In this document: one piece after another, positions 1 to 11,326 of the stretch | Numbering within the stretch: position 1 is the first letter of the stretch | How the letters are laid out: each line of letters starts with the position of its first letter | Origin: Hortaea werneckii | Taxonomy: Eukaryota; Ascomycota; Dothideomycetes; Mycosphaerellales; Teratosphaeriaceae | Reading direction: 5' to 3' | Length of the DNA: 64,000 bases | NCBI GenBank assembly: GCA_037044905.1 | Contig: JBAOKB010000030.1 | Span: forward strand, 1-64,000 | Notes under the pieces: model-generated | Told to the model about the DNA's origin: nothing | Databases searched by the model: none | The model's input: only the letters and a program-made list of their open reading frames with translations | Position numbers and translations under genes: made by a program

Positions 1-851
1 TGTGACGAACTGGCTGTTTGCGGTATGATGCTCTCCTGAAATCTAAATTTCCCTGCAGTTTCTGACTTTTGATCAAAGATCCCTGCCATCTACACGATCG
101 ACACATTTGGCCGCAGAAACCTACTTCTGACGACATTCCCGCTCATGGCTCTCTGGCTGTTCTACTGCGGCTTCTCATTCTTAATCCCCAACGGTCCGGC
201 CACGGAAGACGCGCCAGAAGGCAAGCCAACCGAGGCGCAATTGGGAAACGTCGCAACCGCCATCTTCCTCTTCATGGCCACCTACTCACCGGGCGAGGGT
301 CCTGTGCCCTTCACCTACTCAGCCGAGGCCTTCCCTCTATACATTCGTGACGTCGGCATGAGTTTTGCCACTGCGACATGCTGGGGTTTCAACTTCATCC
401 TGAGTCTAACATGGCCGGCCCTTGTCGAAGCTTTCACACCCACAGGTGCCTTCTGCTGGTACGCCGGCTGGAACCTGTTCGGTTGGGTGTACTGCTACTT
501 CTTCCTGCCTGAGACTGTGAGTCACCTCTTTCCATTCTGCCCACAAAAATTCAACGCTTTGCTCACGCATATCCGCAGAAAAACCTCACCCTCGAAGAAC
601 TCGACACGGTCTTCAACGTCGGCAACCGCGCTCACTCGAGTTACTACGCGAAGAAATTGCCCTGGTATATCAACAAGCACATCCTACGTCGCGACGTCGA
701 ACCGGCCCAGCCTCTGTTCAGCTGGGGAGACCCAGAGAAGCCGATCAAGTCCACCAACGAAACAGAGGGCTTGGCGACGAGACAGGCCGGCGCGATGGGC
801 AAGGACGAAATCTGGGGACGTGGCGCTATGACTACTGGTCTCGGGGCGTAA
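1..851 (+). CDS. MFS sugar transporter, C-terminal part (5' end outside window)
   Basis: This is the last third of a sugar porter (SP family, major facilitator), a plasma-membrane proton-coupled sugar or polyol carrier. Three exon pieces are visible: 2-22, 79-516 and 579-851. Intron 23-78 has a CTGAC branch point and intron 517-578 starts GTGAGT; both are phase 0. The joined frame reads NWLFA, then IPAIYTIDTFGRRNLLL, which is the D-x-x-GRR loop motif of SP carriers. The segment AEAFPLYIRDVGMSFATA follows, then several hydrophobic helices and FFLPET before the cytosolic tail. The tail begins KNLTLEELDTVFNVG, typical of fungal members, and ends at the TAA at 849-851. The substrate cannot be read from this fragment. 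The family call is firm; the N-terminal helices lie outside the window. Confidence 0.9.
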
Positions 852-1044
852 GGGTAGTCTTACTACGAAAGATGTCTTATTTCATGCTAGCTCTGTTATG
901 CGTCGGCGCATTGGCAGGGGGGCCGGGTAATCCCTGGCACCCAGAATTAACAATCCTTTCGTGTATGGATGGAAAATTCATCATTCTGAAACCTTTCTTC
1001 TTCTCTTTCTCCTTCTCCTCCTCCTCTCTCGTCGATCCTTCCTT

Positions 1045-2225
1045 TCAATTCCTCGCTTTCGCATGCTCATACCTACACTCCCCACTATTCATCCCCCCTT
1101 CCGCCCTAAAGCAGTCCAAACATAACCCCCACATCCGACTCGCATGCATACTCTTCAGCATCGTGACCGCCAAAGAGAACTTGGCTTTCACGCCCTCGCA
1201 GAAATCGCACTTATCGCAGTCGTCGTACTCGGGTATGGTGAATTTCTTGAGCGCTTCGACGATCTCGCCCAAGGTAGGCCGCCACACTGTTGCGGGCCAG
1301 ATCCGTTCGTCGCGCAGCGCGCCGAGGTAGAGGGTTGCGGCGCCTTCGTCGACGCGGCAGATGGAGCCGGTGCGTCCCTGTTCGTCCGGGTCCGGGAGCA
1401 TGCCTGGTGCGTAGTCGATGTAGTGTTCGGAGGGTTTGGCGAAGGCGAGCGAGCAGCAGTCGACTAGGAGGTCGAGGTCGGCGCGTAAGGCTTGGATGTG
1501 GGATTGGCGACGCTGTTGGAGCTGGAGAGATAGAGTCTTCATCCTGAAATGTGCGGTGGGGGGTACTGCGAACTTGCCGTCTAGGGGCTCGTTCATGATC
1601 CAGCGTGCGGTAAAACGCGCGAAGAAGATGGGTTCATCGAGTAACATGGTCGCTTCGATGATGCGGCACATGTCGACGTAGACCTGTGCAGGCGCGTTGA
1701 AGAGTCTGTCGAACCAGGGGGATGTGGCTCTGCTGACTGCGATGCCGCATTGGAGCTTCTCCGATAGGATGGCGACATTGTAGAGCATCTCAGCTGGCAG
1801 CCGCGGTGGTAGCTTGTCATTGCGGAGATGGATGATGTTGTTTATTAGAAGCATGGCGTCGCCATCTTCATCTTTGACACTCAGCCTCCTCGGGTAATCA
1901 TTCTTCGCAGCACCTGTAGCATGGTAGAGTTTTACCCTGAGGACTGGGGAGGCGAGGGAGATGACACGACCAGACACGCGAAGCGAGACCCTGATGGACG
2001 ATTAGCATGAAGTCGACATGTGGTATGGTTTGTGCTGCTTTACTCCTTCTGTATGCCCGCAAGACCACCAAGGTCAAGGAGCACATCACCGTCCGACACT
2101 ATGTCCACCACATCCTCTGCGACAGGATCCGCGTTGTTCAGCTGTGCCATGTCTGTGTTTGTTGAACTGCTTCTTTGGCGCTTTGATGAGCGGCCGTCCT
2201 GCTCGAGGTCTGGTGAAGGCGACAT
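1045..2225 (-). CDS. BTB/POZ-like domain protein
   Basis: A two-exon gene (2225-2044 and 1990-1045) with a 53-nt intron at 1991-2043 (GTAAAG ... CAG). The spliced junction reads GIQKEVSLRVSGRVISLAS, which matches the start of the fungal BTB fold: a VDIVSDGDVLLDL strand, then the 'LRVSxRVxSLASPV' helix. AMLLINNIIHLRND follows, which is the usual second BTB block. The ATG at 2223-2225 (AAAACATGTCG context) is used; the frame extends upstream only through a GTG. The C-terminal half carries two cysteine-rich stretches, CDKCDFC near the end of the domain and MWGLCLDCF close to the C-terminus, which may bind zinc (inference). The product is about 375 aa and probably nuclear or cytosolic. Such proteins are numerous and mostly uncharacterised in filamentous fungi. 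Confidence 0.85.
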
Positions 2226-2255
2226 GTTTTGTGTTTTCCGATATAGAACTGACAC

Positions 2256-2559
2256 AGAAGTGAAAAGCTTTGCCGTGCACTCAGTGAGATATAAAAACAG
2301 GGTGGCTGGGAACCTCTTGCACTAGTCTGAAAGAGGCCGGTCTCTCCGCGGGAATGAAGTGAAGTGAATTTCACGGCTACAATGTTTTCGCCATTCACTG
2401 AGTCGCCGGGGGCTGCAGCTAGGTCTCTGAATCTCTTTCTCTATTCTTTCATTCCGCGCTGTTACACGCTCGGGTGACGTCTAGCATCTTGCAAAGCTAC
2501 TGCAGTAGGCCGCTTCCAATGCCGATGCACATGGGCGGTCTGCAAGCGCAACGAGACAA
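2256..2559. other. Intergenic, 304 bp
   Basis: This lies between the 3' end of the ChAPs gene and the start of the BTB gene, both on the minus strand. It holds the likely promoter and 5' leader of the BTB gene. No RNA gene or repeat was seen. Confidence 0.5.
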
Positions 2560-5186
2560 CTATCCATCGCTTCCGCTGCTTCTAAACGCAGCACAAAGGG
2601 CCGCGTACTGATGCGTCAAGTCTAAAATGTGTTGAGGTAAGCTCGTCGCTTGAATAATGCTGCGCACCTTCACCGCACCTTCCTCCTCAATCAGCCTACG
2701 CATAATGTACAGCAAGTCCGGCGAGAACTACAATCGATGTTAGCGCTCTGCAGATCAATTGGTGATGTAAAAGTCTTACCTCTGAGTACCAGCGGTATTG
2801 CCACGCAACCAGCCTGATTAATGCACCAAGCTGGTTCCGTCCATCACCTTTCCGCTCGTACAGGTCAAGCACGCCACGCATCGCTTTGGGCGAGAAGCGC
2901 ATGCTAAGGCAGCTCTGCCATGCTTCAACAGCTTCTTCCGGGTGATGTAGCCTCTCCGCCAACTCGCCAAGAATCTCCCATTCCTCAGCGCTCTTCTTGT
3001 AGGCCAGCTGCTGCTGTCTGTACTGGCTTGCTTCTGTCCGCCAGATTGTGTAGATGCGCAAATCTTCGTAAAGTACCATGAACAGATTGTCCAGCCATCT
3101 CTCGCAAAGTCGCTTGTGTTGGAATTGAGTATATTGTTGGTGTGACGGATCGTTATCGGGAGGTTGAGGCTGAGGTGTTTCGTCGCCTGACCGGACTGTG
3201 ATAGTGTGTGTAGGTTTGGAGACGTCTGGATCCAAATGTGATGTTGCTGCGGAAGGTTCGCCATTCGCTTGCAAGTCTGTGGCCTCCGAATCTGCCTCAG
3301 ATTGGATCATATCTTCGGAATCCCTGTGATCCTCTTCGAGTGGCTCTCCGTGGCCGTTGGGTTGCGGCGTTTCGCGTCCGCGCAGTGCTACTGTGCTGGC
3401 ATTTCTACTGCCGCCTGGTGCATGTTGCTTCTCATTGCGATATTCTTCTTCCATAACAAACACTTGACTCCGAATCCTCAGTAGCTGGTCCCAACCAATC
3501 TTCTTCGTGATCTCGGTAAGCAGTACGTATGCCTTGTGGAACGTTCCTTTGTAATTGCCAGCTGCCAGTCTCCGTAACGTTGGGTGAACAGTATCCACTT
3601 CCGGTGTTGCTCCAGCGTCGTCAATTTCGTCACACATAGTCTCAGGCGCAAGCGGTAAAGATATCCGTGCTGGCTCTGGCAATCTCGGCGCGTCCTTATC
3701 TTGGTAGGTAAACATGGGACAGGAGTTCAACGTCAGCAACGCCAGATCCCACTCTTCCATGCCCACGTATATCTCGGCCAACCGTGCCCATGTACCAAAC
3801 TCGCTGGGAGCAGCTATCACGCTGCGCTTCGCAATGTCCAGAGCCATGTCGCTTCTACCCTTGCGATTGCAGAACTCAGCCTGACAGTCCAAGAGCGAGT
3901 AATCCATTGGCAGCTCTTCAATCACATCATGTAGTAGCTTTACTGCCTTCACCTCCTCGTCGCCCATCATATACACCCGTGCCAGGAGCGAGGCTACCTC
4001 AGGGTCTCGCATTCGCAGCTTCTCAAACAGATTCACGCCAGACATGTACCGGCCGCTCGTCTTTATGTAATGCAAAAGCCCGGATGTGAGGTGATTCGAC
4101 ACAAGGTTTGGCACTTGGATCTCGGGGTCTGAGCCGAGTTGCCAGCCTTGAAATAAGTCAGCTCTGCATCAGATTCACCAGCGCATACCAATCTAAACTC
4201 ACCGCTGAAGAAGAGCTTCTCAGCCGCCTCTAAAAACTTGTGTTCCTGCTCCGTGCTCGTGATTGGGTTGAAGCGCCGTACACCTATGATACGCTTGATC
4301 GTGTCTCCCGAGCCATTATCCGCGTATGAGTAAGCTCGCAAGACACTGCAGAGGTAGGTCTCCAGCCAGTGCTCCTCTGTCGCTTCGAGCTTGTTCCCTC
4401 GTTCGTCGACGCAGTAGGACTCGACCGTCCCGGGTATTTGCACTTGGACACGCATGTCAACGCGGGAGAAGGCATTGTAGCAGCTGGTAAGAGATATGTC
4501 AGCGCGGTTCCATGTGTTTGGGTGAGGCTCGATCGTACCAGTATAAGCCGGAGATGACCTTGTTCTGCTTGTCATGCGGTTGGTAGGTTAGGGTGTTGAT
4601 GTATGCGGCCAGACTGGCAGAAGACGATGCATCCACGCCGGTGACATGGTGGTACACGCCTATCTGGATCTTCCTTCAGCTCTAGTTCTCGCCTGTCTTG
4701 GGATCCAATGTCGTCCCGATGTCCTACCTGCTTTGTAGTGCTCTTGACAGGCTGTTTGACCAAGTGTACGAGATCCGGCGGGCCAAGCTCTCGGAGGGTC
4801 TGGAGACTATCTGTCCTTATCTCGACGACGGAATGCTGCTCGTCCTCGTAGAGCCTAAGCGTATGTCAGCATGTGCCGGTCCCGCTCCGGTGCAGTGGAG
4901 CTTACTCAGGCACCGATGTCTGAACCATACTTCAGACGGCTCGGAGACAATGTAGGATGCCGTCGACAGTGTCAAGCTCGTGGTTAGATGTGGAGTGGGA
5001 GGTCGGCGGGGAAGTTGGAAGAGATGAAAGCGGAAGGCACGCGCAGCAGCTCCTAATAGGAGGGAGGAGTGAGGCAATTGAGTGAGCTCCGGTCCGTATA
5101 GTCGTAACAAACACGGGGTCTTCGTCGTAGACCGGCTGAGGTGGCTTGACCTTCCAGCTTGCCCAGCGAGTCCAGCTCCCCGACAT
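2560..5186 (-). CDS. ChAPs-family protein (Chs5-Arf1 binding, Bch1/Bud7-like), exon 1 possibly frameshifted
   Basis: An exomer cargo adaptor that, in yeast, works with Chs5 and Arf1 at the trans-Golgi to export chitin synthase and other cargo. Exons after the first are clear: 4854-4728, 4663-4539, 4483-4203, 4146-2780 and 2727-2560. Their introns are 52-64 nt with matching phases. Diagnostic blocks are LGPPDLVHLVKQ, YHHVTGVDASS, VQIPGTVESYCVDE, WARLAEIYVGMEEWDLALLTLNSCPMF (TPR-like), KRLCERWLDNLFMVLYEDL and the end QYRWYSEFSPDLLYIMRRL, which parallels yeast Bch1 'HRWYIEFS'. Exon 1 is problematic. Frame A from the ATG at 5186 gives VYDEDPVFVTTIRTGAHSIASLL. The plausible continuation LLLGAAARAFRFHLFQLPRR lies in the next frame, a +1 shift near 5055-5070. 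The exon 1-2 junction is also unclear: a good GTAAGC donor at 4905 has the wrong phase, while a weak GTGCCT donor at 4913 has the right one. Confidence 0.85.
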
Positions 5187-5482
5187 CCCGGCCGCCGGCG
5201 CGTCGCCAATGGGAGCATGCCTCAGGCTATTTTCCGCGCTAGTGTCGCGTCTGCGGCCAGCACTTCACGCGGGTTCGTGCACTAAGCTCCAGCTTTCATG
5301 TGAATGGTATCAAAGTCAACTTCGTCGGACGCCCAGGAGACAGAGTGGCAAAAACTGAATGTGAATATCAGTGCTTTTGCGGAATAAACATGGGGTACTG
5401 ATCGCAGTCATTACAACTTTTCTGGAGCATCCTCCGCAGCAAAGGCAGCCCTGACCCTCCAACTCAGGAGGCATCGCCTACC
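5187..5482. promoter_or_regulatory. Divergent promoter, ChAPs gene / HIR3-like gene
   Basis: A 296-bp spacer between two divergent start codons, so both genes must share promoter DNA here. No strong TATA box is apparent. The start context of the right-hand gene is CTACCATGTC. Confidence 0.5.
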
Positions 5483-8400
5483 ATGTCGGGCTGGAAGGCG
5501 CTGAATATTGAGTCCGATGATGAGTCTGATATCGAGATCGACGACACCAAGGAGCTTCAAATCGAAGACGCGCTCAAATTATACCAGAACGCGATCAAGT
5601 ATCATGCCGAAGGGCCAGCTTCTTTCGCAAAGGCAGCACAGGCGTACCAGGAGCTGTTCGAGTCCGAGATTTTCAAGTATCCCGAGTCCCAGACCGAGCT
5701 ACAGCGTATCGAGCTGTACGGTCCGCTTGTTGATGAAGACGCATCATGGATCGATAGCTACGAGATCGGGACCGGCCCCGCCGTCAGCGGCAGTTTAGAT
5801 TCAGGACCCAGCACTCTGCCCCAGATTCTGCATCTAAGCCACAAGAATTATGCGCAATTCAAGCTCGAATATCTGGGTGCTAGGATCGACACGCTGAAGG
5901 TAGATCTGAATCAAATCCTGACCGAGGCTTCTGCAGCGCTTGACCACTTTGTTGAGGCGCTGGACAAAGATGACAACGACTTGGATCTGTGGCGGCGAAC
6001 AGCTACTGTGGGCAGCATGCTTGACAGTAAACGTTTGGCTCGTTTTTGTCTTGAGGCTGTCCTCGAAGGCGACGAGGAGGGACTGTCGAACGCTCTCTCA
6101 TTGCCAGGGTTAGAAGAAAGTCTTGCGGGCGAGCAACTGCGCGAATTGGTGGCTGAACTTGACGACAAGCTGTCCATTTTACAGACTCCGCTGGGCTTCA
6201 TCAAACGGCGAAAGCTTTCAAAGCTGCTCAAAAAGCGACTGAGCGCATACCCAGAGATCATCGAATATGAGAAACGCTTGCTCAACCACGAAGACATGCC
6301 CGGTCGCGACGTACCACGTCCAGATATCGTTGTGCTGAAGCAACCCAAGACGTGGGCGGAGATGGGCGAGCAGTTGCTTGGCCAGCTCACGGCTGAACAA
6401 CACGGGAAGAGTGTTAATGCACCGGCTTCAGCTATCCGGTTCGACTTACATGGCTTCGATACGTCATCTCAAAAGACAACACAACCAAGCGCGGAGCCTA
6501 TGGCTGCTGAGGCAACACCAGTGGTCGCCAGCAGACCCACCTTGCCAAGGAACATAAGCGAGCAATTTCCAGGTCTAGATCATGGCAAGCCGACAGCACA
6601 GCCTGAGATCGCTTCGACCGATGGTCAGGCCGTTGTTGTTGAAGCACGTTCGATCAGCTTGCCTTCGCGCAAGCGTGATAGCGACGCGGCTGGTCTGCAG
6701 GACGGTGCTGAAGAAGGTCGTTCAAGGAGTAAGCGAACACGCGCCCGAGAAAGTACGAATGCCGAAGGTCTTGACAGCCGTCAGGCTCAGATCGATGCAA
6801 ACATCCGCTGGGAGTACGAGCAGCAACTGAACGAATATGAGGCAGCTGACAAGTGGATGTTTGAGACTGTCGGAAATCTTTTCGAACGGATCGGTCTGGT
6901 GGGCTTCTCCAAGGCCACAGATGTGAGGCATGAAATCAATGCATTAACGTCTGTTGAGTCAGCAACGATGAATGGAGATGACTCGGACGACAAGCTGCGC
7001 ACGGCGAAGATGGACATTCTCGCATTCTTAAACAATTACAACGAAAGCGTTGCACAGGTGTTCACAAAACAGCAAGGCAAAGGCTTCGATGTCGGTCAAG
7101 GTGCAAGCTCAGGTGCTCTCACAAACTCCCTCGCCAACGGAACACCGTCAGAGGCTGCAGTGGCAGCTCCAACCATGGGCACCCAAGGTCTGCAGCCGGT
7201 CTTGGAGCTTATCAACGCCAGCTGGTCTATGACAGAGGAAGTTGCATACCTCTGGATCAAGAAGCTGTTACTTCCTGGGGAGCTCATAAAATCGGCGAAC
7301 ACCTACCGTCACTACCTCTGGCCTGAAAACTTGAAGACCATGATTGTCCGAACCTTAGTGAACTATGACAACCAGATATACCATCGAGTCACGAAAGAGC
7401 TTGAAGTAGTTGGCCACGACAGACAGATTACTGCTTGGACGGAGCTGGTCGAGACTATATTTGAGCTACATCTGGACGTTTATACACTGATCAAGCAATC
7501 GAATAGCGGTGTCGACTTCGAGACCATCACCTTACAGAGTGATCGGTTGCAGCGTTGGTCGGTACTAGCGCGCGAGGCCATGCACCTGCGGAGCGCTGTG
7601 GTAGAGACGACCGACGTGAAGGATGAGCTCTGCCTACGCTTCCTCTGGGCTGCCACATTCCACATTGCGAGCTCTGAAGCAAGCCAGGACTACGTCATTG
7701 AATGCATGAATGACCTTCGTGCGGTGTTCTCTGCAGCAGATGAACCGTCGGTCCAGCTGCAGAATAATGCTATCATGCCTGAATTGTCGGCTGCAGCACT
7801 CGATCGCGAGATCTCTCGACTCACTACCAAGGACTTCTTCCTCAGAGTCACCAGCCAAGATGTTAGTGATCCAGTCTCTGTGATTGAAGGTCTTGAACCC
7901 TTGCTTCTTGCACTCACCGAGGAGACTGAGCCGGGACAAGACGAGGATATCGACATGGACGACGACCACAGAATCTCAAAAGCAAGTGGCGCGCCTCAGG
8001 AGCTCGTCCGCTTCCTGCGAACCAGCGAGTTATCTGTGCGTCTTCTGCTTTGGGAGCGCCTACGCGACGCCTATGATGCGATCGATCACAAGCCCATGGT
8101 TGTCTCTTGCTATTTCCGCGCAATGAAGCTAATCGTCGAAGATCTCAAAGAGATTTCTGACCACGTAACGCCAGAGTCGGGTCGTCAGACAGTGGCCATG
8201 AAAAACCTGCGATTGCTGTACGACATGACACTAAGCACACTTACCATCTTGCAAAGCACAGATAATGCTTTGGAATTCGTTGACGATGCGAGCTTGAAGA
8301 GTGCAGTCGGGTGCTTCAGCGAAATCCTGCAGTTGCTCCAGGTCTTCAACGTCCTCAAAGATTCATGGAGCGTAGGCCAGACGCAACCCGCGCTTGACCT

Positions 8401-11326
8401 TGGTGCCTCTGCAGGTGAGTCGTTCAAGAAGATGAACACACTTGTCGATGACTTCCAGATTTACATCTGGATCATTCTATACCGGTTATTGCAAGAGGCC
8501 ATCTATCAGAACAGCGTCCTCTATCCGACTTTTGTTGAGGACAAATTTGATTTCTTGCGCTGCGTGCATCGCAACTTGGGAATCCGGGGCATTTGCGGCA
8601 ACGCGAACCGCATTTTTGTGCGCATGCTCAAGGATGAATTCTTGAACATGACACACGTAGATGGCTACGATAGTGAGCAGGCCCAGGTCTTGCATGACCT
8701 CTACGATCTCAATTGCTTCTTGCACCCATCGTATGAGCTCATGGATCATCGTTGTACCCACGATGCTTTCCTGGACCGTGGCGCTGCTATGCAGGCCGTA
8801 GACTTGTTGCTTTCACAGGCCTCGAAGTTGCCCATACGGGAACTAATCAAGCACCCTCTCGAGAAGACCATTGAGAAGGTCCATAGTGTGGTCCCTCGCA
8901 AGAAGCCAACAGAGGCAATCCTCCGGAATCGCGAAATCTATCGTACTTTCTTGCGGTCGCCTATCAATCCACTAGACCTCTTTGAATGCCTGCAAGGCTA
9001 TGGCAATGAGCTTTTGGTGTCGCCGATACCGAGAGAAGACGCTTTACTTGCTGCCAAAGGTTGGCACTTCCTCATGGGCTATATCAGCCTCACCAAGTTT
9101 CGGTCGCAGAAGCGGACGGGACCTACAGCCACCGAAGACGTCGACACCGCTATCGCTTTCTTCATGCAGGACCTAGACGATAGCATGGACAAGTGGGAGA
9201 CTTGGTTCCGGCTTGCACAAGCATACGACACTAAAATCGAGGAGAGTGTCGTTTGGTCTGCCGAAAAGCTCAATAACAGCATGGGCGACGTCGTCGGTCT
9301 ACAGCGAAATGCCATCCATTGTTACATTATGGCGACAGCGCTGGCGTTTCGATCAGCGGAGCTGCGCTTCGAGACTTCGGAGAAGCTGACAGAGCTTTAT
9401 GCCGATTTCGCGCTGAGGCTGTACAGCTCCTCCAGAGAGCCCTTTAATATGCTGGCGTTTGGTCTTGACGAGCTTGAGAAGTTCCTCAGTTTGCCCACTG
9501 GGATGGCCCGAAGCAAACCTTTCCCGCCACTTCGATGTTATACTGCATGGAAACTCTCGAGACTGCTCTTCCGTCGGGCTATTGAGGGAAGGCCTAACAG
9601 TTGGACGCTGCACTACATGCTGAGCAAGTGTCTCTGGAAGATGCACACTGCAACAGACCAAGAGAGGAATCACAAGCCAGGTCCATCAGTCAAAGAAGTG
9701 CTCAATGCATTGCATACGGCCATTGATCTCTTACCGGACAAGAAAGACGGTAAAGAAAAGCGTGAGCCCATTCTGGAACCGCATTACAAACTCGTCAGTA
9801 TCGTTCACAAGATGGTCACTCGAGGGGAGCTTAGCCTCGAGCAGGCACGAGAAGCACTTAGCAAAACCCCATACGCCCGGACAAATGACTTCCCGCAAGA
9901 AGCCAGCGAGTGGGTGCCGCACATGTTGTCAATGCTCAAGAACCTTCGAACCGCAGACAAGGCCAACTGGCATCACCGGATGATCGCTCGCGCTGCTCAC
10001 ATTGTTTACGAGAACTCTAACCACGTGCAAGCACGCAACATGTCAGGTGTTCAACTTGGGGCCGCAGGCGCGAAGCACGAACTGACGCAGCAAATGTTCA
10101 CCAAGACCATGGTTCTGCAGGTCTGGCGGCCAGAATCCGAAAGACCTGGAAGACACTTCGTCTACACAGCCCGCTATACACGCTTCTTCACTCGCATCCT
10201 GGAAGAGCTCCGAGACCGCGCGGGATTAGAGGCGCTAGCGAGGCGGGTCCGCAGAAGACCCCACGATACCTTTGAGCACGCTCTCGTTTGGCAAGACATC
10301 TGCAGCGCGTACTTGCGCCTTCTACGCGGCCACGCCCAAATCTCCGAAGGTCTGGAGACTTCGACGTTTAGTAACATCGCACACGAAGATTTCCTGCAGC
10401 GCAAGGGACCCCTGGAGACCTGGATGCAGGCCCAGGATACCGGCAACTCGGCACCCCTGGACGTCCTCCGCGAAGTGCAAGATCTCAAGAAGCTGAACCA
10501 GGGGCTCATGAAGCCGGGACCGATCGACGACCTGATCGGCGACGCTTACGCGCTCCTCTTCGCCACCGAAGGCAAACTCCTCTGGGACGAGGAAGTCCGA
10601 CGCAAACAACAAGCCGAAGCCGTGAAAAGTCCCCCCCGCAACCCCATGATGAGCCTCACACACCTGATGAACGTGGACGGGACCAACGACGAGAATCCTT
10701 CCCCCTCCTCCTCCACCAACCCCGCCGGCGCCAACGGCACCACGACTCCCGCCACCACCACCACCCAACCCCCCGACCCCGCCGCCCCCGTCCGCAAGAA
10801 AATCGGCGTCGGCCGTCGCGAAATCCGCAATTGCGCCGAAGCCTGCGCGCAGAAAGCCGTCCCCGTGTCCGCGGCCAAAAGCTCCGCCGCGGCCGCCACC
10901 CGCGTCCAGGTCGTCATCGACGCCAGTCGACCTACAGCGGCAGGCGGTGCTGGTGGGGGCGATGCCTCAGCAGACACCAGCGCCCCGGGGAGTATTCACG
11001 ATAGTGCGGACGATGAGAGCGAACTGAGTGAGTTGGAGGAGGAAGGGGAGGAGGAGGATGATGAGACGGCGGAGGTGGATGATGGGGAGGAGGAGGAGGA
11101 TGGGACGGGGGATTCGGCCGGGGGTGTGGCGGCGGCCGCGGCGGCGCCGAAACCTTTGTTCCCCGGTCTTGCGCCTGTGGAGGAGGCGGGGGGTAATTCT
11201 CCCGCTCCCGCTCCTCCTGCTGCTGAGGGTGCGGCTTCGCTCGCGAACGACGGGTCAACGAACGCGGAGGATCCCGCGGGTCAGGAGGGCAGGGATGGTG
11301 CGGATGTGGAGATGGATGGGGGGTGA
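5483..11326 (+). CDS. HIR3: HIR complex subunit, Hir3/CABIN1-like histone chaperone component
   Basis: A 1947-residue intronless gene matching the Hir3/Hip3/CABIN1 family. This is the large scaffold of the HIR/HIRA histone chaperone, which deposits H3-H4 independently of replication and represses histone genes. The N-terminus (MSGWKALNIESDDESDIEID, then a helical TPR-like region with ALKLYQNAIKYHAEGPASFAKAAQAYQELF) is the family signature. The body is almost entirely helical repeats. A basic RKR/KRTRAR patch near residues 400-425 is a likely nuclear signal. The last ~250 residues are low complexity: Ser/Pro/Thr-rich, then a run of acidic residues, then Ala/Pro-rich, as in other fungal members. 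Length agrees with filamentous-fungal Hir3 (about 1900-2100 aa). The DNA of the low-complexity tail switches abruptly from C-rich to G-rich near 10930. The ATG at 5483 is the first in frame and encodes the conserved start. Confidence 0.9.
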   Translation: MSGWKALNIESDDESDIEIDDTKELQIEDALKLYQNAIKYHAEGPASFAKAAQAYQELFESEIFKYPESQTELQRIELYGPLVDEDASWIDSYEIGTGPAVSGSLDSGPSTLPQILHLSHKNYAQFKLEYLGARIDTLKVDLNQILTEASAALDHFVEALDKDDNDLDLWRRTATVGSMLDSKRLARFCLEAVLEGDEEGLSNALSLPGLEESLAGEQLRELVAELDDKLSILQTPLGFIKRRKLSKLLKKRLSAYPEIIEYEKRLLNHEDMPGRDVPRPDIVVLKQPKTWAEMGEQLLGQLTAEQHGKSVNAPASAIRFDLHGFDTSSQKTTQPSAEPMAAEATPVVASRPTLPRNISEQFPGLDHGKPTAQPEIASTDGQAVVVEARSISLPSRKRDSDAAGLQDGAEEGRSRSKRTRARESTNAEGLDSRQAQIDANIRWEYEQQLNEYEAADKWMFETVGNLFERIGLVGFSKATDVRHEINALTSVESATMNGDDSDDKLRTAKMDILAFLNNYNESVAQVFTKQQGKGFDVGQGASSGALTNSLANGTPSEAAVAAPTMGTQGLQPVLELINASWSMTEEVAYLWIKKLLLPGELIKSANTYRHYLWPENLKTMIVRTLVNYDNQIYHRVTKELEVVGHDRQITAWTELVETIFELHLDVYTLIKQSNSGVDFETITLQSDRLQRWSVLAREAMHLRSAVVETTDVKDELCLRFLWAATFHIASSEASQDYVIECMNDLRAVFSAADEPSVQLQNNAIMPELSAAALDREISRLTTKDFFLRVTSQDVSDPVSVIEGLEPLLLALTEETEPGQDEDIDMDDDHRISKASGAPQELVRFLRTSELSVRLLLWERLRDAYDAIDHKPMVVSCYFRAMKLIVEDLKEISDHVTPESGRQTVAMKNLRLLYDMTLSTLTILQSTDNALEFVDDASLKSAVGCFSEILQLLQVFNVLKDSWSVGQTQPALDLGASAGESFKKMNTLVDDFQIYIWIILYRLLQEAIYQNSVLYPTFVEDKFDFLRCVHRNLGIRGICGNANRIFVRMLKDEFLNMTHVDGYDSEQAQVLHDLYDLNCFLHPSYELMDHRCTHDAFLDRGAAMQAVDLLLSQASKLPIRELIKHPLEKTIEKVHSVVPRKKPTEAILRNREIYRTFLRSPINPLDLFECLQGYGNELLVSPIPREDALLAAKGWHFLMGYISLTKFRSQKRTGPTATEDVDTAIAFFMQDLDDSMDKWETWFRLAQAYDTKIEESVVWSAEKLNNSMGDVVGLQRNAIHCYIMATALAFRSAELRFETSEKLTELYADFALRLYSSSREPFNMLAFGLDELEKFLSLPTGMARSKPFPPLRCYTAWKLSRLLFRRAIEGRPNSWTLHYMLSKCLWKMHTATDQERNHKPGPSVKEVLNALHTAIDLLPDKKDGKEKREPILEPHYKLVSIVHKMVTRGELSLEQAREALSKTPYARTNDFPQEASEWVPHMLSMLKNLRTADKANWHHRMIARAAHIVYENSNHVQARNMSGVQLGAAGAKHELTQQMFTKTMVLQVWRPESERPGRHFVYTARYTRFFTRILEELRDRAGLEALARRVRRRPHDTFEHALVWQDICSAYLRLLRGHAQISEGLETSTFSNIAHEDFLQRKGPLETWMQAQDTGNSAPLDVLREVQDLKKLNQGLMKPGPIDDLIGDAYALLFATEGKLLWDEEVRRKQQAEAVKSPPRNPMMSLTHLMNVDGTNDENPSPSSSTNPAGANGTTTPATTTTQPPDPAAPVRKKIGVGRREIRNCAEACAQKAVPVSAAKSSAAAATRVQVVIDASRPTAAGGAGGGDASADTSAPGSIHDSADDESELSELEEEGEEEDDETAEVDDGEEEEDGTGDSAGGVAAAAAAPKPLFPGLAPVEEAGGNSPAPAPPAAEGAASLANDGSTNAEDPAGQEGRDGADVEMDGG

